From Achatina immaculata (Eukaryota > Mollusca > Gastropoda > Stylommatophora > Achatinidae): DNA of 64,000 nucleotides. The notes under the pieces are model-generated. The model did no database searches, was not told where the DNA came from, and was given only the letters and a program-made list of their open reading frames with translations. Position 1 is the first letter of the stretch; the number at the start of each line of letters is the position of its first letter. The DNA is taken from positions 46,137,550 to 46,201,549 of the forward strand of contig CM019702.1 of assembly GCA_009760885.1 (NCBI GenBank), in the 5' to 3' direction. Position numbers and translations under genes: made by a program. Shown here one piece after another: positions 10,616 to 21,294 of the stretch.

Positions 10616-11150
10616 CAAATGCAATACCGCGTGGCGTGGGCGATCATTTCTCTCCACAATTCCTTGTCTTTTGAGTTGACTATAAGCGCCGCCGGTGACT
10701 TTCTTTCTAGCCACACTGATAGCCCATCCAGTAACTTCTCTCTGTGTCTTCCTCTGTCTCGTCTTCCCTCAATGTTTTCAGCTGCCACAATGTGTTCCAA
10801 TTTTCCTCTTCTCAGGAAATGCCCTATAAATCTTGACTGTCTGCCTATGGTCTGTACTATAATTTGGCTTTTAACTCCAGCATCTCTTAAGACTTCTTCA
10901 TTGGTTTTCTTACCTTCAACATCCGTCTTATAAACTACATTTCCATGGCCTCCATTTCTCGCTGTACTCTTTACATAGACCTTGCTTCACACCCATAAAA
11001 CACACACATTTAAGAACTCGGAATCTTGTTTCCATTGATATAGATCTGTTGCGCAGGATGTGTCTCATTTTCTGGAATGCTGACTTGGCCTGAGCATGTC
11101 TGCTTTTTTATTTCATTGTGACATTTCCCATCAATTGTTATAATCATTCA
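10616..11150 (-). mobile_element. 3' end of RTE-like LINE, family A2
   Basis: This parallels 37130-37700 (CCGCGTGGCGTGGGCGATCA, CTTCTTTCTAGCCACACTGA, AGTAACTTCTCTCTG, TTAAGACTTCTTCATTGG). On the minus strand the end reads EGRRDRGRHREKLLDGLSVW then ELWREMIAHATR. The frame is broken by several shifts, and it is 5' truncated at about 11150. Confidence 0.75.
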
Positions 11151-11439
11151 CGTTTTTTCAAAGTATTCTGTTTTTAAAGTGAGAAAAATTAAATTAACTG
11201 ATGAATACACTCCTTCTTTTCATTTTGAAAGATTTACTAGTTTATTTGGAGCTTTATTTTTATGAAATGTAATTCTCGCGTGCTAATGCTTCATATGTAG
11301 AGGACGTTTGGAAAACTCAAGACACACTCACCTTTATAAGCAACTTTCAGATCTTTCATCCTGAATTTGAGCAGTTTTTAATTTGGACATAAACAATGCA
11401 CTCCTGATCTCAGATAGTGTAGTTTCTTTTTTTTTTCTA

Positions 11440-11825
11440 AAGAGACTTCTCTCTCTCTCCCTCTCTCTCTCTGTCTTTTCCTCTCATTCAATCTCTCTCT
11501 CTCTCTTTCTCTCTCATTCAAATCTCTCTCGGTTTTTCTCTCTCTTTCTGTCTTTCTCTCTCATTTGATCTCTCTCTCTCTGTCTTTCTCTCTCATTCAG
11601 TCTATTTCTGTGTCTTTCTCTCTCATTCGATCTCTCTGTCTTTTGTCTCATTAAATCTCTCTCTGTCTTTCTCTCTCATTCGATCTCTCTCTCTGTCTTT
11701 CTCTCTCATTTGATCTCTCTCTCTGTGTCTTTCTCTCTCATTCGATCTCTCCCTCTCTTTCTGTGTCTTTTTCTCTCACCCAGTCTCTCTATCTCTCTCT
11801 CTCTCTCTGTCTTTCTCTCTCATTC
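11440..11825. repeat. CT-rich minisatellite (CTCT / GTCTTTCTCTCTCATTCGAT units)
   Basis: Units of (CT)n plus GTCTTTCTCTCTCATTCGAT recur about ten times at 30-40 base spacing. The strand is almost pure pyrimidine. ORFs across it are low-complexity artefacts. Confidence 0.85.
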
Positions 11826-12174
11826 GAGCAGTACAGCTCTGGAACACCCTCCCTTACCATTTAAAATCCATTAGTAATATTTCATCCTTTAACTCAAACC
11901 TTTTTAAATTATTTACTTGCTTGTAACTATACGCCTACGTAGAATAACCATCACTCTCTCAACCCACGACTCGCCAACCAAATACTGAAATGACATAGTT
12001 CGAAAAGTAACTTGTTAGATATTGTTAGTATTTTTTTTCTTAAGAGGACGAAAACAACAGGCCGTGACCCGGTGGTACTGCAAACCGGCTCCACCCGTAA
12101 CAAGATGTAGACCTTGCCCCACCCCCCCCCCCCCCCCCCCGGCATTCAGTGTGGAGGGCTGGCCTCAGGCATCT
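11826..12174. other. Unassigned sequence with poly-C tract
   Basis: A run of about 20 C lies at 12121-12140, otherwise nothing is recognisable. Confidence 0.3.
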
Positions 12175-12265
12175 CGTTTGTTCCACAATAAACGATCAAA
12201 GCGTAGATACTACAGAGCGCAGAACTACACTTTGATCTTAGCCTAAAGGCCGAGATATCTTGAGT
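12175..12265 (-). ncRNA. U2 snRNA 5'-end-derived sequence (pseudogene or SINE head)
   Basis: The minus strand reads TCTCGGCCTTTAGGCTAAGA followed by TCAAAGTGTAG. The 5' end of U2 snRNA is TCTCGGCCTTTTGGCTAAGA then TCAAGTGTAGTATCTG, so about 30 of the first 36 positions agree, including the segment leading to the branch-site-pairing GTAGTA. A second GTAGTATCT lies about 20 bases on. The sequence then folds back: GATCAAAGCGTAG (12194-12206) pairs with CTACACTTTGATC (12225-12237). No Sm site or later U2 domains are visible, so this is not an intact U2 gene. Confidence 0.6.
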
Positions 12266-12377
12266 GGACAGCTCACTCCATTAATGTTTGTTAAAAAAAA
12301 ACATGTTAAAAGATCTGTACTGAAAATGTATTTTATTTATGTATATGTCTGTATGTTTGCATGTATGTGTGTGTGAG

Positions 12378-12631
12378 AGCTATTTTATTAGGTTAATTAC
12401 TTCTTCTCTTTTACTTTGAATGTAATAGTTTAATCGTACACTCCTTTGGTATGTTTTTTTTCCTAATGTAATTTGTATACTTGTATTAAATCGAGTGTTT
12501 TGGGAAGAATGAAAGATGGAGTGATGAAGGGCAGAATGTAGGACGGGCCTGCGCGCCCAATTCTTTGCCTTTAAAAAATAAAGAACATTCATTCATTCAT
12601 TCATTTATTCTCTCTCTCTCTCTCTCTCTCG
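12378..12631 (+). mobile_element. Retroelement 3' end with (ATTC)n tail, copy 2
   Basis: Close copy of 4598-4841 in the same orientation, ending in ATTCATTCATTCATTTATTC followed by a (CT)n run to 12631. Confidence 0.65.
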
Positions 12632-12639
12632 TTCTTTGT

Positions 12640-13068
12640 GTCTTTCCTTTCTTTTTCTCGCTCTTTCGTCTCTCCACTTCCCCTCCCCCGTTAATTAGAT
12701 CCTTGCGGGTACCACTCTTAACGTGAATAAGTTCCCTCACCGCCTCAACTTCCCTTATGTTGTCACATTCCAGCTTCCACACCGCCCGCGATAACCCTCA
12801 ATGTCTTATCCACACACGCGCACACGTAGTTAAACCAAGGGAATGTATCCACGAGGCCAAGAGTAGCACGAGGCGGGAAATTGAGGTCTGGAGGGAACTA
12901 GGAACTGAAGTGAGAGCCAAATTACCAGAGCTTTCATGTCTGTCGTCGTCTGAGATCCCTGTTCTATGCGCGGTCACATGCTCGCATGTGGCACCTCGTT
13001 ACTGTGCTTCTTCTGAGCTAAATTATATTTAGTTGTTCAGGTTTCCTTCTGAAACGTTCTACGTACGT
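12640..13068. other. Unassigned sequence, open frame of unknown meaning
   Basis: A 91-codon plus-strand frame (12757-13032) has no recognisable domain or repeat copy in this window. It is moderately GC-rich but nothing else supports it as a gene. Confidence 0.25.
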
Positions 13069-13387
13069 CAGTGGTTCCCAATGTGGTGTGTAACCACCCA
13101 CGACCCACAAAATAGTTTAAAATATTAGAATATAACTATATATACTCGTAATATCTCCTCGCGACGTCACATCATGCCTCCCTCCCTTCTCTCCTCCCCC
13201 CCCCCGATTTCCTCGACCAGAGCCGAGTAAACAGCAACAGTAGGCTCCGAGCAAAGGACTGGAGCTCCTACCCACACGTTCTCAGGAATGAACATGTTAC
13301 ACTGACAATACCTCATGTGTGCTCATGCGTTAAGACGGTACTGCCTGCCACTCTAACTTGAGTCATGACCTCTCTCTTGGGAATCAC
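13069..13387. mobile_element. hAT-like MITE with CAGTGGTTCCCAA ends
   Basis: CAGTGGTTCCCAA at 13069-13081 is mirrored by TTGGGAATCACTG at 13375-13387 with one mismatch. Such ends are typical of hAT elements. An 8-bp target duplication is not clear (ACGTACGT on the left, CTGTACAT on the right). The interior has a poly-C run and no transposase. Confidence 0.55.
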
Positions 13388-13789
13388 TGCTGTACATCCA
13401 CATACACACATACACATCTGTTTATCCGTTGCTGTTTTCTTTCCCGTCTGTTTACTTGCCCATTTGTCCGTCTGTCTGTGTGCCTGCCTGCTGGCTTAAA
13501 GCGAACATCTGTTTAACCGAGTATGCTAGTGTCAAATTCCACAAGACCGTCTGGGATATCTTTTATAACGTTCCGGTGACTGACCAGCTTGGCGTCCTGA
13601 CTTGCTTTGATCGCATGAACAAGTCGAATTCTTAACCTCAGAACAGAGAGACTGTACGGCCGGAGTCAACATAAGATATACTGTAACACACAACTGTTAA
13701 TGTACTGAAGGAGAACAAGTTCACGCACAAGAAAAGAATAGTTCAGGCTCTACGAGTAGGTCCGTAGCAAGCAGTAGTAGAACAATTCT
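13388..13789. other. Unassigned sequence
   Basis: No gene or element recognised. Confidence 0.3.
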
Positions 13790-14190
13790 GTGCATCCATT
13801 TTTCTTTTATATTAACGAAATGCACTTTCGCCTAAGGACAGGTCGCTACATCGACTCAAAATGTCTCACACAGACATGTGCAGTGGAGACTCCGGAACAT
13901 ATCCTTCAAGAGAGCCCAAACCATGAGGACCTGAGGCATGAGACATGGACGGAGGACACAAGCTTAGGGTAAAAAGCTTTGGGGCTTCTATCAGGATCTG
14001 GAGAGATCTGGGCTTCTATCAGGATCTGGAGAGAACTGGGCTTCTATCAGGATCTGGAGGGAACTGGGCTTCTATCAGGATCTGGAGAGGACTGTGGGCT
14101 TTGACATGTCGATAGGGATCATGATCTGATGTGATCAACAACCTCAAACGAAGAAGAAGAAGATGAAGAAGAAGAAGAACGTAATGCAAT
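13790..14190 (+). pseudogene. C-terminal end of an RNase H-class LINE ORF2 with (GAA)n tail
   Basis: The frame reads HFRLRTGRYI, then ETPEHILQ and HETWTEDTSLG, an ending seen in I-group-like LINE ORF2 proteins after the RNase H domain. A zinc-knuckle-like C-x4-C-x6-H spacing is partly kept, and the expected last cysteine is serine. The frame stops at 13968-13970. Beyond it, the next coding words are multiplied into a four-copy tandem repeat (13982-14093) before the end and a GAA-rich tail at 14150-14178. Confidence 0.6.
13982..14093 (+). repeat. 28-bp x4 tandem repeat inside LINE C-terminus
   Basis: GGGCTTCTATCAGGATCTGG plus eight bases begins at 13982, 14010, 14038 and 14066, an exact 28-bp period with 1-2 mismatches between units. 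The single-copy form would encode a GLLEDLERT-like segment of the LINE end. Confidence 0.9.
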
Positions 14191-14589
14191 GGACGTTGAT
14201 TTCACAGAATTCCCCCCCCCTCCCACCCCCAGAAAGGATTACCGAAGATGAATGTGTCGTGCCGAAATGCGCAGATATCGCAGTCTATCTGCAAATCTTG
14301 ACACAAAACAACCAATGTTCTTTTGAGGACAAATGAGGAAACAAAAGAACAATTCACAAACGATTCATTAATTATCAGCCGGAAACTTCCGGTAACCATA
14401 CTTTCCCATACTGTACGATCCTTAGTGTTTCCAACAAATTCAGATATTTTTCTCTTCCCATGCCATTTGTTCAGTCCGTTGAGATATTTTTCTCATTACC
14501 TTCCTTTTCTCTCCTATTGAATTTTCCAGTCATTGCCACAATCCGTACCACTGCTTCAGTCAGTACATATTTTAGTACAAGATCTGCTT
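14191..14589. other. Unassigned sequence
   Basis: Nothing recognised except a C-rich run at 14211-14229. Confidence 0.3.
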
Positions 14590-16165
14590 CCGTTAACACG
14601 GGTTGTTGTACAGATCGGTCGTGAATGCCGGGATTGGATACACAGAACAGCTAGAACTTTGGGTTCAGGAGCTATTCCAGAGACATTGCGGGTCTCAAGA
14701 TCTGGTATTATATACAGATGGCTCAGTGACTAAAGGAAGCAAAAGTGGACGGAGATCTGCTTCAGTGGAGGAGTTGTGGCAAAGAGATCGGGTGGCTTTG
14801 CAGTCACTACATCCAGCATGTGCATGGAGACTGGGGAGGTTTCGGCGGTAGTCAGGTGGCTGGTAGAACAGGAAGTGTCTCATGGTGTTGTTGTGACGAG
14901 AGTCTCATGGTGTTGTTGTGGCGAGAGTCTCATGGTGTTGTTGTGGCGAGAGTCTCATGGTGTTGTTGTGACGAGAGTCTCATGAACGAGATTCTCATGG
15001 TGTTGTTGTGACGAGTCTCATGGTGTTGTTGTGACGAGATTCTCATGGTGTTGTTGTGACGAGATTCTCAGGGTGTTGTTGTGGCGAGAGTCTCATGGTG
15101 TTGTTATGGCGAGAGTTTCATGGTGTTGTTGTGACGAGAGTCTCATGGTGTTGTTGTGGCGAGAGTCTCATGGTGTTGTTGTGACGAGAGTCTCATGAAC
15201 GAGATTCTCATGGTGTTGTTGTGACGAGTCTCATGGTGTTGTTGTGACGAGATTCTCATGGTGTTGTTGTGACGAGATTCTCAGGGTGTTGTTGTGGCGA
15301 GAGTCTCATGGTGTTGTTATGGCGAGAGTTTCATGGTGTTGTTGTGACGAGAGTCTCATGATGTTGTTGTGGCGAGAGTCTCATGGTGTTGTTGTGGCGA
15401 GAGTCTCATGGTGTTGTTGTGGCGAGAGTCTCATGGTGTTGTTGTGGCGAGAGTATCATGGTGTTGTTGTGGCGAGATTCTCATGGTGTTGTTGTGGCGA
15501 GAGTCTCATGGTGTTGTTGTGACGAGAGTCTCATGGTGTTGTTGTGGCGAGATTCTCATGGTGTTGTTGTGACGAGAGTATCATGAACGAGATTCTCATG
15601 GTGTTGTTGTGACGAGTCTCATGGTGTTGTTGTGACGAGTCTCATGGTGTTGTTGTGACGAGATTCTCATGGTGTTGTTGTGACGAGATTCTCAGAGTGT
15701 TGTTGTGGCGAGAGTTTCATGGTGTTGTTGTGGCGAACTCATTGGGCATGATAAGGAAGACTGAGAAGAATTTTCTTCCAGGAGAATGGGTAAACTTGCC
15801 AAGACACTCACATGTTGAGAGGATTAATGTGGATCTTCTGTGAATGGAAATGAGTTGGCTGACAGAATGGCTGGACAGGCTGGAATACAAGGCAGGCTGA
15901 GATTGGATAAATAGCACATTGCGAAGGCCGTGTTAGACAGACTGCTGGAGGATGAAGAGAAGGAATAGATGGACAATGTCCATATACAGAGATTGATGGA
16001 AGCTGAGACAGAGTAAAGGTGCTGGAAGAAACAAATCTGAACTAAGTGGGTAAAAAGTATAATAAACAACCAACATTTGACGGGAACCATTGGTAGACAG
16101 ACTCCTTGGTGGATGTTGGAGAATGCGGCGGAGTGTCCTGAATGCAATGATGCCGGATTCTGAAA
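14590..16165 (+). pseudogene. RNase H domain of an I-group-like LINE, interrupted by a 25-bp minisatellite
   Basis: The domain would remove RNA from RNA:DNA hybrids during retrotransposition. It begins with LVLYTDGSVTKGSKSG (first catalytic Asp in YTDGS, about 14703-14750). TTSSMCMETGEV in another frame gives the second catalytic position (the E of CME). HGVVVT stands where the third motif (VVVTDS) is expected, and there the sequence enters the array of 14870-15740. After it come SLGMIRKTEKNFLPGEWVNL, then in other frames GNELADRMAGQAGIQGRLRL (the fourth motif, GNELAD), DRLLEDEE and ECPECNDAGF with a terminal stop. At least four frame changes make it a relic. A conserved domain order across the array shows the array expanded inside the gene. 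Confidence 0.7.
14870..15740 (+). repeat. 25-bp minisatellite (about 34 units) within RNase H coding sequence
   Basis: The unit TCATGGTGTTGTTGTGACGA + GAGTC repeats with an exact 25-base spacing at 14881, 14906 and 14931. Variants have GGCGAG for GACGAG, or GATTC for GAGTC. A shorter, divergent unit CATGAACGAGATTC recurs at 14981, 15194 and 15582. The first two lie within a near-identical ~213-base block, so there is a higher-order period. Because 25 is one more than a multiple of three, each frame cycles through all three registers (HGVVVTRVSW, CCCGESLMV, LLWRES), and none contains a stop in the common unit. Confidence 0.9.
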
Positions 16166-16199
16166 TCTGACATCTTAAAGTCATTATCAAGTTCTGTAA

Positions 16200-16480
16200 C
16201 TATTGTCTTCTCATGGTATATCCTATGCATTTTAATGATTTTTTTCTTAGAATGTTAAGTAGTTTTCGTTGCTCTGATTCTTCCCTGTTCATTTGTTTTT
16301 CTTGGTGTCCAGGGTATTTGTTGCATCTTTCCCGAAAACCATATCTCTGCTGGTTCCACGTTCTTCTTCATTTAAACTTTTTTTTTGTTTTTGCCCATGT
16401 TTCACAACCATACAACAATATAGGCCCTATTTAGCACTATTTTCGTCACTTTTGGTCACATCATCTTATTTGTTAATGTT
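16200..16480 (-). pseudogene. Possible degenerate LINE C-terminal fragment
   Basis: The minus strand contains words that recall post-RT LINE regions: GYCCMVVKHGQKQKK (compare YG-ETW-K-K) followed in another frame by DMVFGKDATNTLDTK, then HRIYHEKTIVTEL. All are frame-broken and diverged, and no second copy in the window confirms it. Confidence 0.3.
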
Positions 16481-17994
16481 TTTATATTTGCGTCAGTAAA
16501 AAGCTGCTTTGGTCTTACCCGCGAGATCTCCGTGGTCTTGTGCTAGAAAAGATCAGCGTGGTGAAATTTAACCTCTTCTTGTCCATTATGTTTCTTTCAA
16601 ACAAATTAAGGTTTTCCTGTGGCATTTAATTTATTTACGGCTGTATTTATTTGTTTTTCTTTTATTTACTTCTTAACTTCCTCTGCGTTGTAATTATTAT
16701 TTAAAATTCTTCATAAGTAATCTAAGACATAGATTTATAGACAACATTAATTGAATTTTGTTCATGCCTGTGATCACAAACAACTTAATATATATATATA
16801 TATTTTTACCTAAATAACTTGTTTAATAAGTCTTTGATACAGGTTCAAGCGCCAAAATTGTTCTCCTGAAAAGTATTTCACATTGGCTAGGAAAACCGCG
16901 AGTTATCATTTTCTCACTTACACACAGTATTCATTACAGAAGAAACCAATAATAGAAGCGAGGGAAGGCAGGGAAGAGAAGAAATCAATTTTCGTCTAAA
17001 TGAAGGAAACAAAGAGTGAGTCACGAAGTCAGAATCTGCTCACGTTTTCTATTGACCCATTTCACGATGTGTTTATGGCTGAACTGCAGGAGGAGAATAT
17101 TGATGAAGACCAAAGTCACCGAAATGAGGATGTGTAGAGTCAGTAAGTGAATGTAACAGAATCAGTAACAGAATTTGAATTCTGTAACAGACATGAGTCA
17201 ATAATAGAATTTAGATCATGTAACAGAATTGTGACTGTTGAAAAACTCGGGGGTCATATAACCGTGTGGAAAGATGATGATGAGACCAAAGAATGACATA
17301 TGAAGTAGTGCAGTACGTTATGGTATAAAACCAATAGCTGCTTTCATAGAAAAGAACGCTTTTTAGAAAATCCAGCTCTAAAAATAACAAGATTTATTTG
17401 TGGGCGGGGGGATAGTGCTAGGTGCAGATCTCTGAAAATATTACTTGCAGGTAAGCTGTTTATTCATTTTGCCATGAATTTTAATGTGCTGGAAATAAAA
17501 TGGTTAGATTACCATAGTTTTATAATAGGGAAAAGCATAAATTGTAACTCTTGTATTTGCTAAACGTGAGGACATTTATGGATGGCAATTATGAAAGAAT
17601 CACACCAAAAAAATAGCAGTCCCAGACGTGGCAGTTTTCATCATCATCATCATCATCATCATAATCTGCACTTGTTGGAGGATTCGTAGGAAAAAAAAGT
17701 TGCAAAGAAAAAGAAGAAGAAGAAGAATTGGTATTAGTACTGAAAAAGGAAGAAGATCAACATTTTCAATACCTGAAACTTATTTATTTCCCAGAGGTTT
17801 ACAATAAAAGATTTGAGTTATCAGTGAGAAACGTGAGCTTGTCGAATCTTACATAAAAGTTCAGTTCGTGGTGGAGCTGCAGACAAACAGGCAAGTATTT
17901 CCTGTTCTACTGAGAGAAGTCTCTCGAGTTTCTTGGTTTTTTTTTTTTTAAATTTTAAAAATATTTTTATGCTCGTTAGTCCCGAAAAGCCGTT
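16481..17994. other. Unassigned AT-rich sequence
   Basis: Contains a short (AT)n at 16787-16802, an (ATC)n tract at 17640-17663 that could be a bare LINE tail, and a GAA-rich stretch near 17700-17727. No gene recognised. Confidence 0.3.
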
Positions 17995-18256
17995 TCTATT
18001 TTTAATCATAAACATATCCACAACCTTGAAACTGACTTACCAGCCCCACAACTAAATGTCAATCTAGATGAAATTAAATTGCATGAAATTGAAACAGCAG
18101 TGAATTTAATGGCTAACAACAAAGCTGCAGGCGAAGATGAAATAACAGCCGAGATGCTAAAAGCTATCAATAGTGACAACATGAGACAACTACAGAGAAT
18201 GTTTAACAAGATTTGGAAAGAAGAAAAGGTCCCTTCTAATTGGAAGAAAGGAATCA

Positions 18257-19576
18257 TTGTTAAAATATCAAAAAAAGGGCAACCTTAGTGACTGTAACAA
18301 CTGGAGAGGAGTAACCTTAATATCAGTTGTGTCAAAAGTATTTTGCAAGGTCATTTTGAATAGACTCAAAGATATAGTGGATACTGCAATGAGAGAAGAA
18401 CAAGCAGGATTTCGAAAAGGGAGAAGCTGTCTCGACCAGATCTTTACTCTCAGAATAATACTTGAAGAACATATTGAAAAGCAGAAACCATTAATACTGA
18501 ACTTCATAGATTTTAAAAAGGCATTTGATAGCATACACAGAGATTCATTATGGAGAATTTTATGTCTATATGGAATACCATCTAAAATTGTCAACATCAT
18601 TAAGGACTTATACAATGGATATGGTTGTGCAGTCAAGACAGAAGAAGGGTTGAGTGAATGGTTCCAGATTGAAACAGGCGTGAAACAAGGATGTATACTG
18701 TCTCCTTTACTTTTTGGGATTACAATAGACTTCATAATGAAAAAATGCTGCACAGGTAACACAGGTATTGACTGGGTACATGGGACCCAACTAGAAGATC
18801 TTGATTTTGCTGATGACATAACTCTTATCAGTAATAATGTGAATTCCATGCAAGAAAAAACAGATAGCCTGTCTTCACTGGCTAGTAAAATAGGACTTGA
18901 AATTAACAAGGACAAAACAAAAATAATGAAAATTCCCATCAATCAAAATGGAAAAATACACATAGAAGGGACAGATATTGAAGAAGTCCATCAATTTGCA
19001 TACCTTGGCAGCTACATAGACCAGGATGGTGACACTAGAAAGGAAGTTAGGATCAGAATTGCAAAAGCAGCATCAATCTTCAAGAATCTTGAGAACATAT
19101 GGAATTCAAAAGTTATAAGCACAAAAACCAAGTTAAGACTATTCAATTCAAATGTAATATCCACCCTCATTTATGCATGCGAAAGCTGGAAAACAACTAA
19201 AGAAATAGAAAAGAAATTAGACTCTTTTGAAAACAAATGCCTAAGGAAAATACTCGGCATCAAGTGGAATGAATTCAAGAACAATGCAGAGATAAGACAG
19301 AGGACTGAACAACAACCAGTCTCATGGGTGATCAGGAAAAGGAGATGGACATACGTTGGTCACTTGATGAGAAGAAATGATCAGAGAATCCCAAAACAAG
19401 CTATCAAGTGGAACACAACAGGCCGAAGAAAAAGGGGCAGACCGCGTGAAACTCTGAAGAGGACATTATTAAGAGAGGCCAAGTTAACAGGCATAAAATC
19501 CTTTGATGAGGTTGAAAGACTCGCCGAAGACAGGAAAAATTGGCGAACTACTTTGCGAGCCCTATGTGACGTTTAA
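18257..19576 (+). CDS. Reverse transcriptase of LINE family C (partial, intact 439-codon frame)
   Basis: An RNA-dependent DNA polymerase for target-primed reverse transcription. Motifs in order: EQAGFRKGRSCLDQIFTLR (about residues 48-66), NFIDFKKAFDSIHRDSLW (catalytic Asp of motif A), GVKQGCILSPLLF (motif B), LEDLDFADDITLIS with the FADD catalytic pair, GLEINKDKTK, then QFAYLGSYIDQDGD. The post-RT region has ACESWKTTKEIEKK, LRKILGIKWNEF, RRWTYVGHLMRR and GRRKRGRPRETLKRT, and ends RTTLRALCDV. The true N-terminal part continues upstream in the +1-shifted frame from about 18000 (MANNKAAGEDEITAEMLK). The shift lies in AAAAAAAGGG at 18274-18283, where one G is extra. The 18257 start is only the first in-frame ATG. 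All polymerase residues are present, but without an endonuclease it could not act alone. Expressed activity is not implied. Confidence 0.8.
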   Translation: MLKYQKKGNLSDCNNWRGVTLISVVSKVFCKVILNRLKDIVDTAMREEQAGFRKGRSCLDQIFTLRIILEEHIEKQKPLILNFIDFKKAFDSIHRDSLWRILCLYGIPSKIVNIIKDLYNGYGCAVKTEEGLSEWFQIETGVKQGCILSPLLFGITIDFIMKKCCTGNTGIDWVHGTQLEDLDFADDITLISNNVNSMQEKTDSLSSLASKIGLEINKDKTKIMKIPINQNGKIHIEGTDIEEVHQFAYLGSYIDQDGDTRKEVRIRIAKAASIFKNLENIWNSKVISTKTKLRLFNSNVISTLIYACESWKTTKEIEKKLDSFENKCLRKILGIKWNEFKNNAEIRQRTEQQPVSWVIRKRRWTYVGHLMRRNDQRIPKQAIKWNTTGRRKRGRPRETLKRTLLREAKLTGIKSFDEVERLAEDRKNWRTTLRALCDV

Positions 19577-19589
19577 CGGCACGGGAAGG

Positions 19590-19593
<4 letters not shown>

Positions 19594-19647
<54 letters not shown>
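19594..19647. repeat. (AT)n microsatellite grown from a family C tail
   Basis: Over 50 bases of alternating AT follow directly after the LINE 3' end GGAAGGATATA. Confidence 0.9.
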
Positions 19648-19649
<2 letters not shown>

Positions 19650-19650
19650 A

Positions 19651-21262
19651 TATCCACAACGAACTTAAATTAGTTAAAAAGCAAACTTAACACAATACTT
19701 CGCATAAGACACGTCAGTCAAACTGTCAACCTATAAACATGCCAGACTACGAACAAAATGGCCTTACACGATTACACGCCTACAAACAAGTGACTGGCAA
19801 ACCGCGAACAATATATTATCTAGTGTTTTCATTTCATTGCAAACACTTGTCATATCAAGCTTCTCTATGAAAGATATATATATATATCGGCGAGAAGTTT
19901 ACTTTGAAGCAGTTTTACTTACAAATATATTCACATTCATTGCACGTTCATCAGCAACAGAAAATTTTGTTTCAAAAATACATCGAAAATAGGCGTTTCT
20001 GGAAATCTCAAACCACGCGGCTGACGAAATGAACGACAATGACGAGGTTATACGGGGTTGTCAGGCTGAAATGCGGACACCCATCGGGAATTATTGCCCG
20101 AAATACAAAGTGATAAAGTCTTTCCCTGAATAAGAAAAATCTTATCGTAAAAACTATGCTAGATAGAAACAAGAGCGTTATGGCTTCTCGTAGGTCGATT
20201 CTTAGAGTTTTTTTTTTTTTTTTGTTCCCTGTGCACAAGATGGCGCACAGCCATACTGGGTTTAGTTGTTTGTCAGTTCCTGAATGCAGACTTACCAAAG
20301 CGATCATTAGGAGGGATGGTTCAACACTTCACCTGGCATTACCCCTCTTGGCATTACCCCTCTTGACTTTCTTTAAAATTGGGGTACACTCAGGACAAAG
20401 TGTTCGGTTTACTAGTTTCTTGCATTGAAACTTTGAAGGCAAGGATAACGGATGCTGTAGCGACGGTGACCAAAGTGATGTTGATGAACACGTGGCAAGA
20501 AATCGACTATCGCTTTGACGTTCTCCAGGGCAACAAACAGAGCACGGTGAACGAATAAAGCTAAAATATAAAGTTTTTGTAAGCTGAGGTAAACTCTGCT
20601 GGAAACAAAACAAAACAGACACACACACAGACACCCACACAGACACACACACAGACAAACACACAGACACACACACGTAGTATAGGTTTTATATAATAAG
20701 TGTTTGAAATGTTTTCACGTTGTAGAACCTCGCTGTTGCTATCTTAGTTCGCAGCTAGTGTTCCTTTTTTTCTCTTACTAACAGCGTTATAGCCAAAGTT
20801 CCTTCTCAGTCACGTATTCCCTGTCGAGCACACTAAAAATTAACGCCGCGCGAGATATTTTGTTACGCCTCGCAAATAAAACGAAATTAAATTGCTACTT
20901 TTATTTTTCAGTTTCCTGATGTTAACTTGCGCTAGAGTAGCGCTGAAGAAAAGAATACATTATTATTACATGAATTTGTTTTCCTGATGTCTTTACATTT
21001 TAGTTTTTTTGTGTGTGTTTTTTTGTTGGTATTTTGCTCCATGTGAACCTTAAAATCATATATATATATTTTTTTTTAAATTTGGCGTTACACCGCACAT
21101 TTCAGCCCAACTTAAAACTTTTTGAGAATACAAGCATGATCTGCACACGAACTGAAAACTTTGCACGCAAACCGCAAAACCTTAGAAGGAACACTGGTTG
21201 TAGCCAAATGAAGATATTAAAACACGTGTTAATACTTTATAAGAAAGTGAGACATACGTGCA

Positions 21263-21285
<23 letters not shown>
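19651..21285. other. Unassigned sequence with CA-rich microsatellite
   Basis: A CACAGACA-type tract lies at 20611-20676 and a poly-T run at 20208-20223. TTACCCCTCTTGGCA is duplicated in tandem near 20339. No gene recognised. Confidence 0.3.

Positions 21286-21294
<9 letters not shown>

Larger units (their letters stand above)
17995..19650 (+). mobile_element. 5'-truncated non-LTR retrotransposon, family C, with AT-rich tail
   Basis: Best-preserved element in the window. Coding similarity starts around 18000 (HNLETDLPAP..LNVNLDEI) and runs through a whole reverse transcriptase to LCDV and TAA at 19574-19576. Then come CGGCACGGGAAGGATATA and (AT)n. The endonuclease is missing, so the copy is 5' truncated. 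Partial copies are at 10330, 21286, 25285, 40985 and 41734. Confidence 0.85.

Noticed and set aside
12175..12265. Functional U2 snRNA gene
   Set aside because: Only the 5' ~36 bases match, with an indel; the Sm site and downstream stem-loops are absent.
14745..15843. Plus-strand frames of 62-92 codons with HGVVV/WCCC repeats, resembling a cysteine-rich protein
   Set aside because: They are translations of the 25-bp minisatellite; the apparent cysteine triplets come from TGTTGTTGTG.
18268..18942. 224-codon minus-strand frame
   Set aside because: Antisense shadow of the family C reverse transcriptase; its residues mirror the coding strand.
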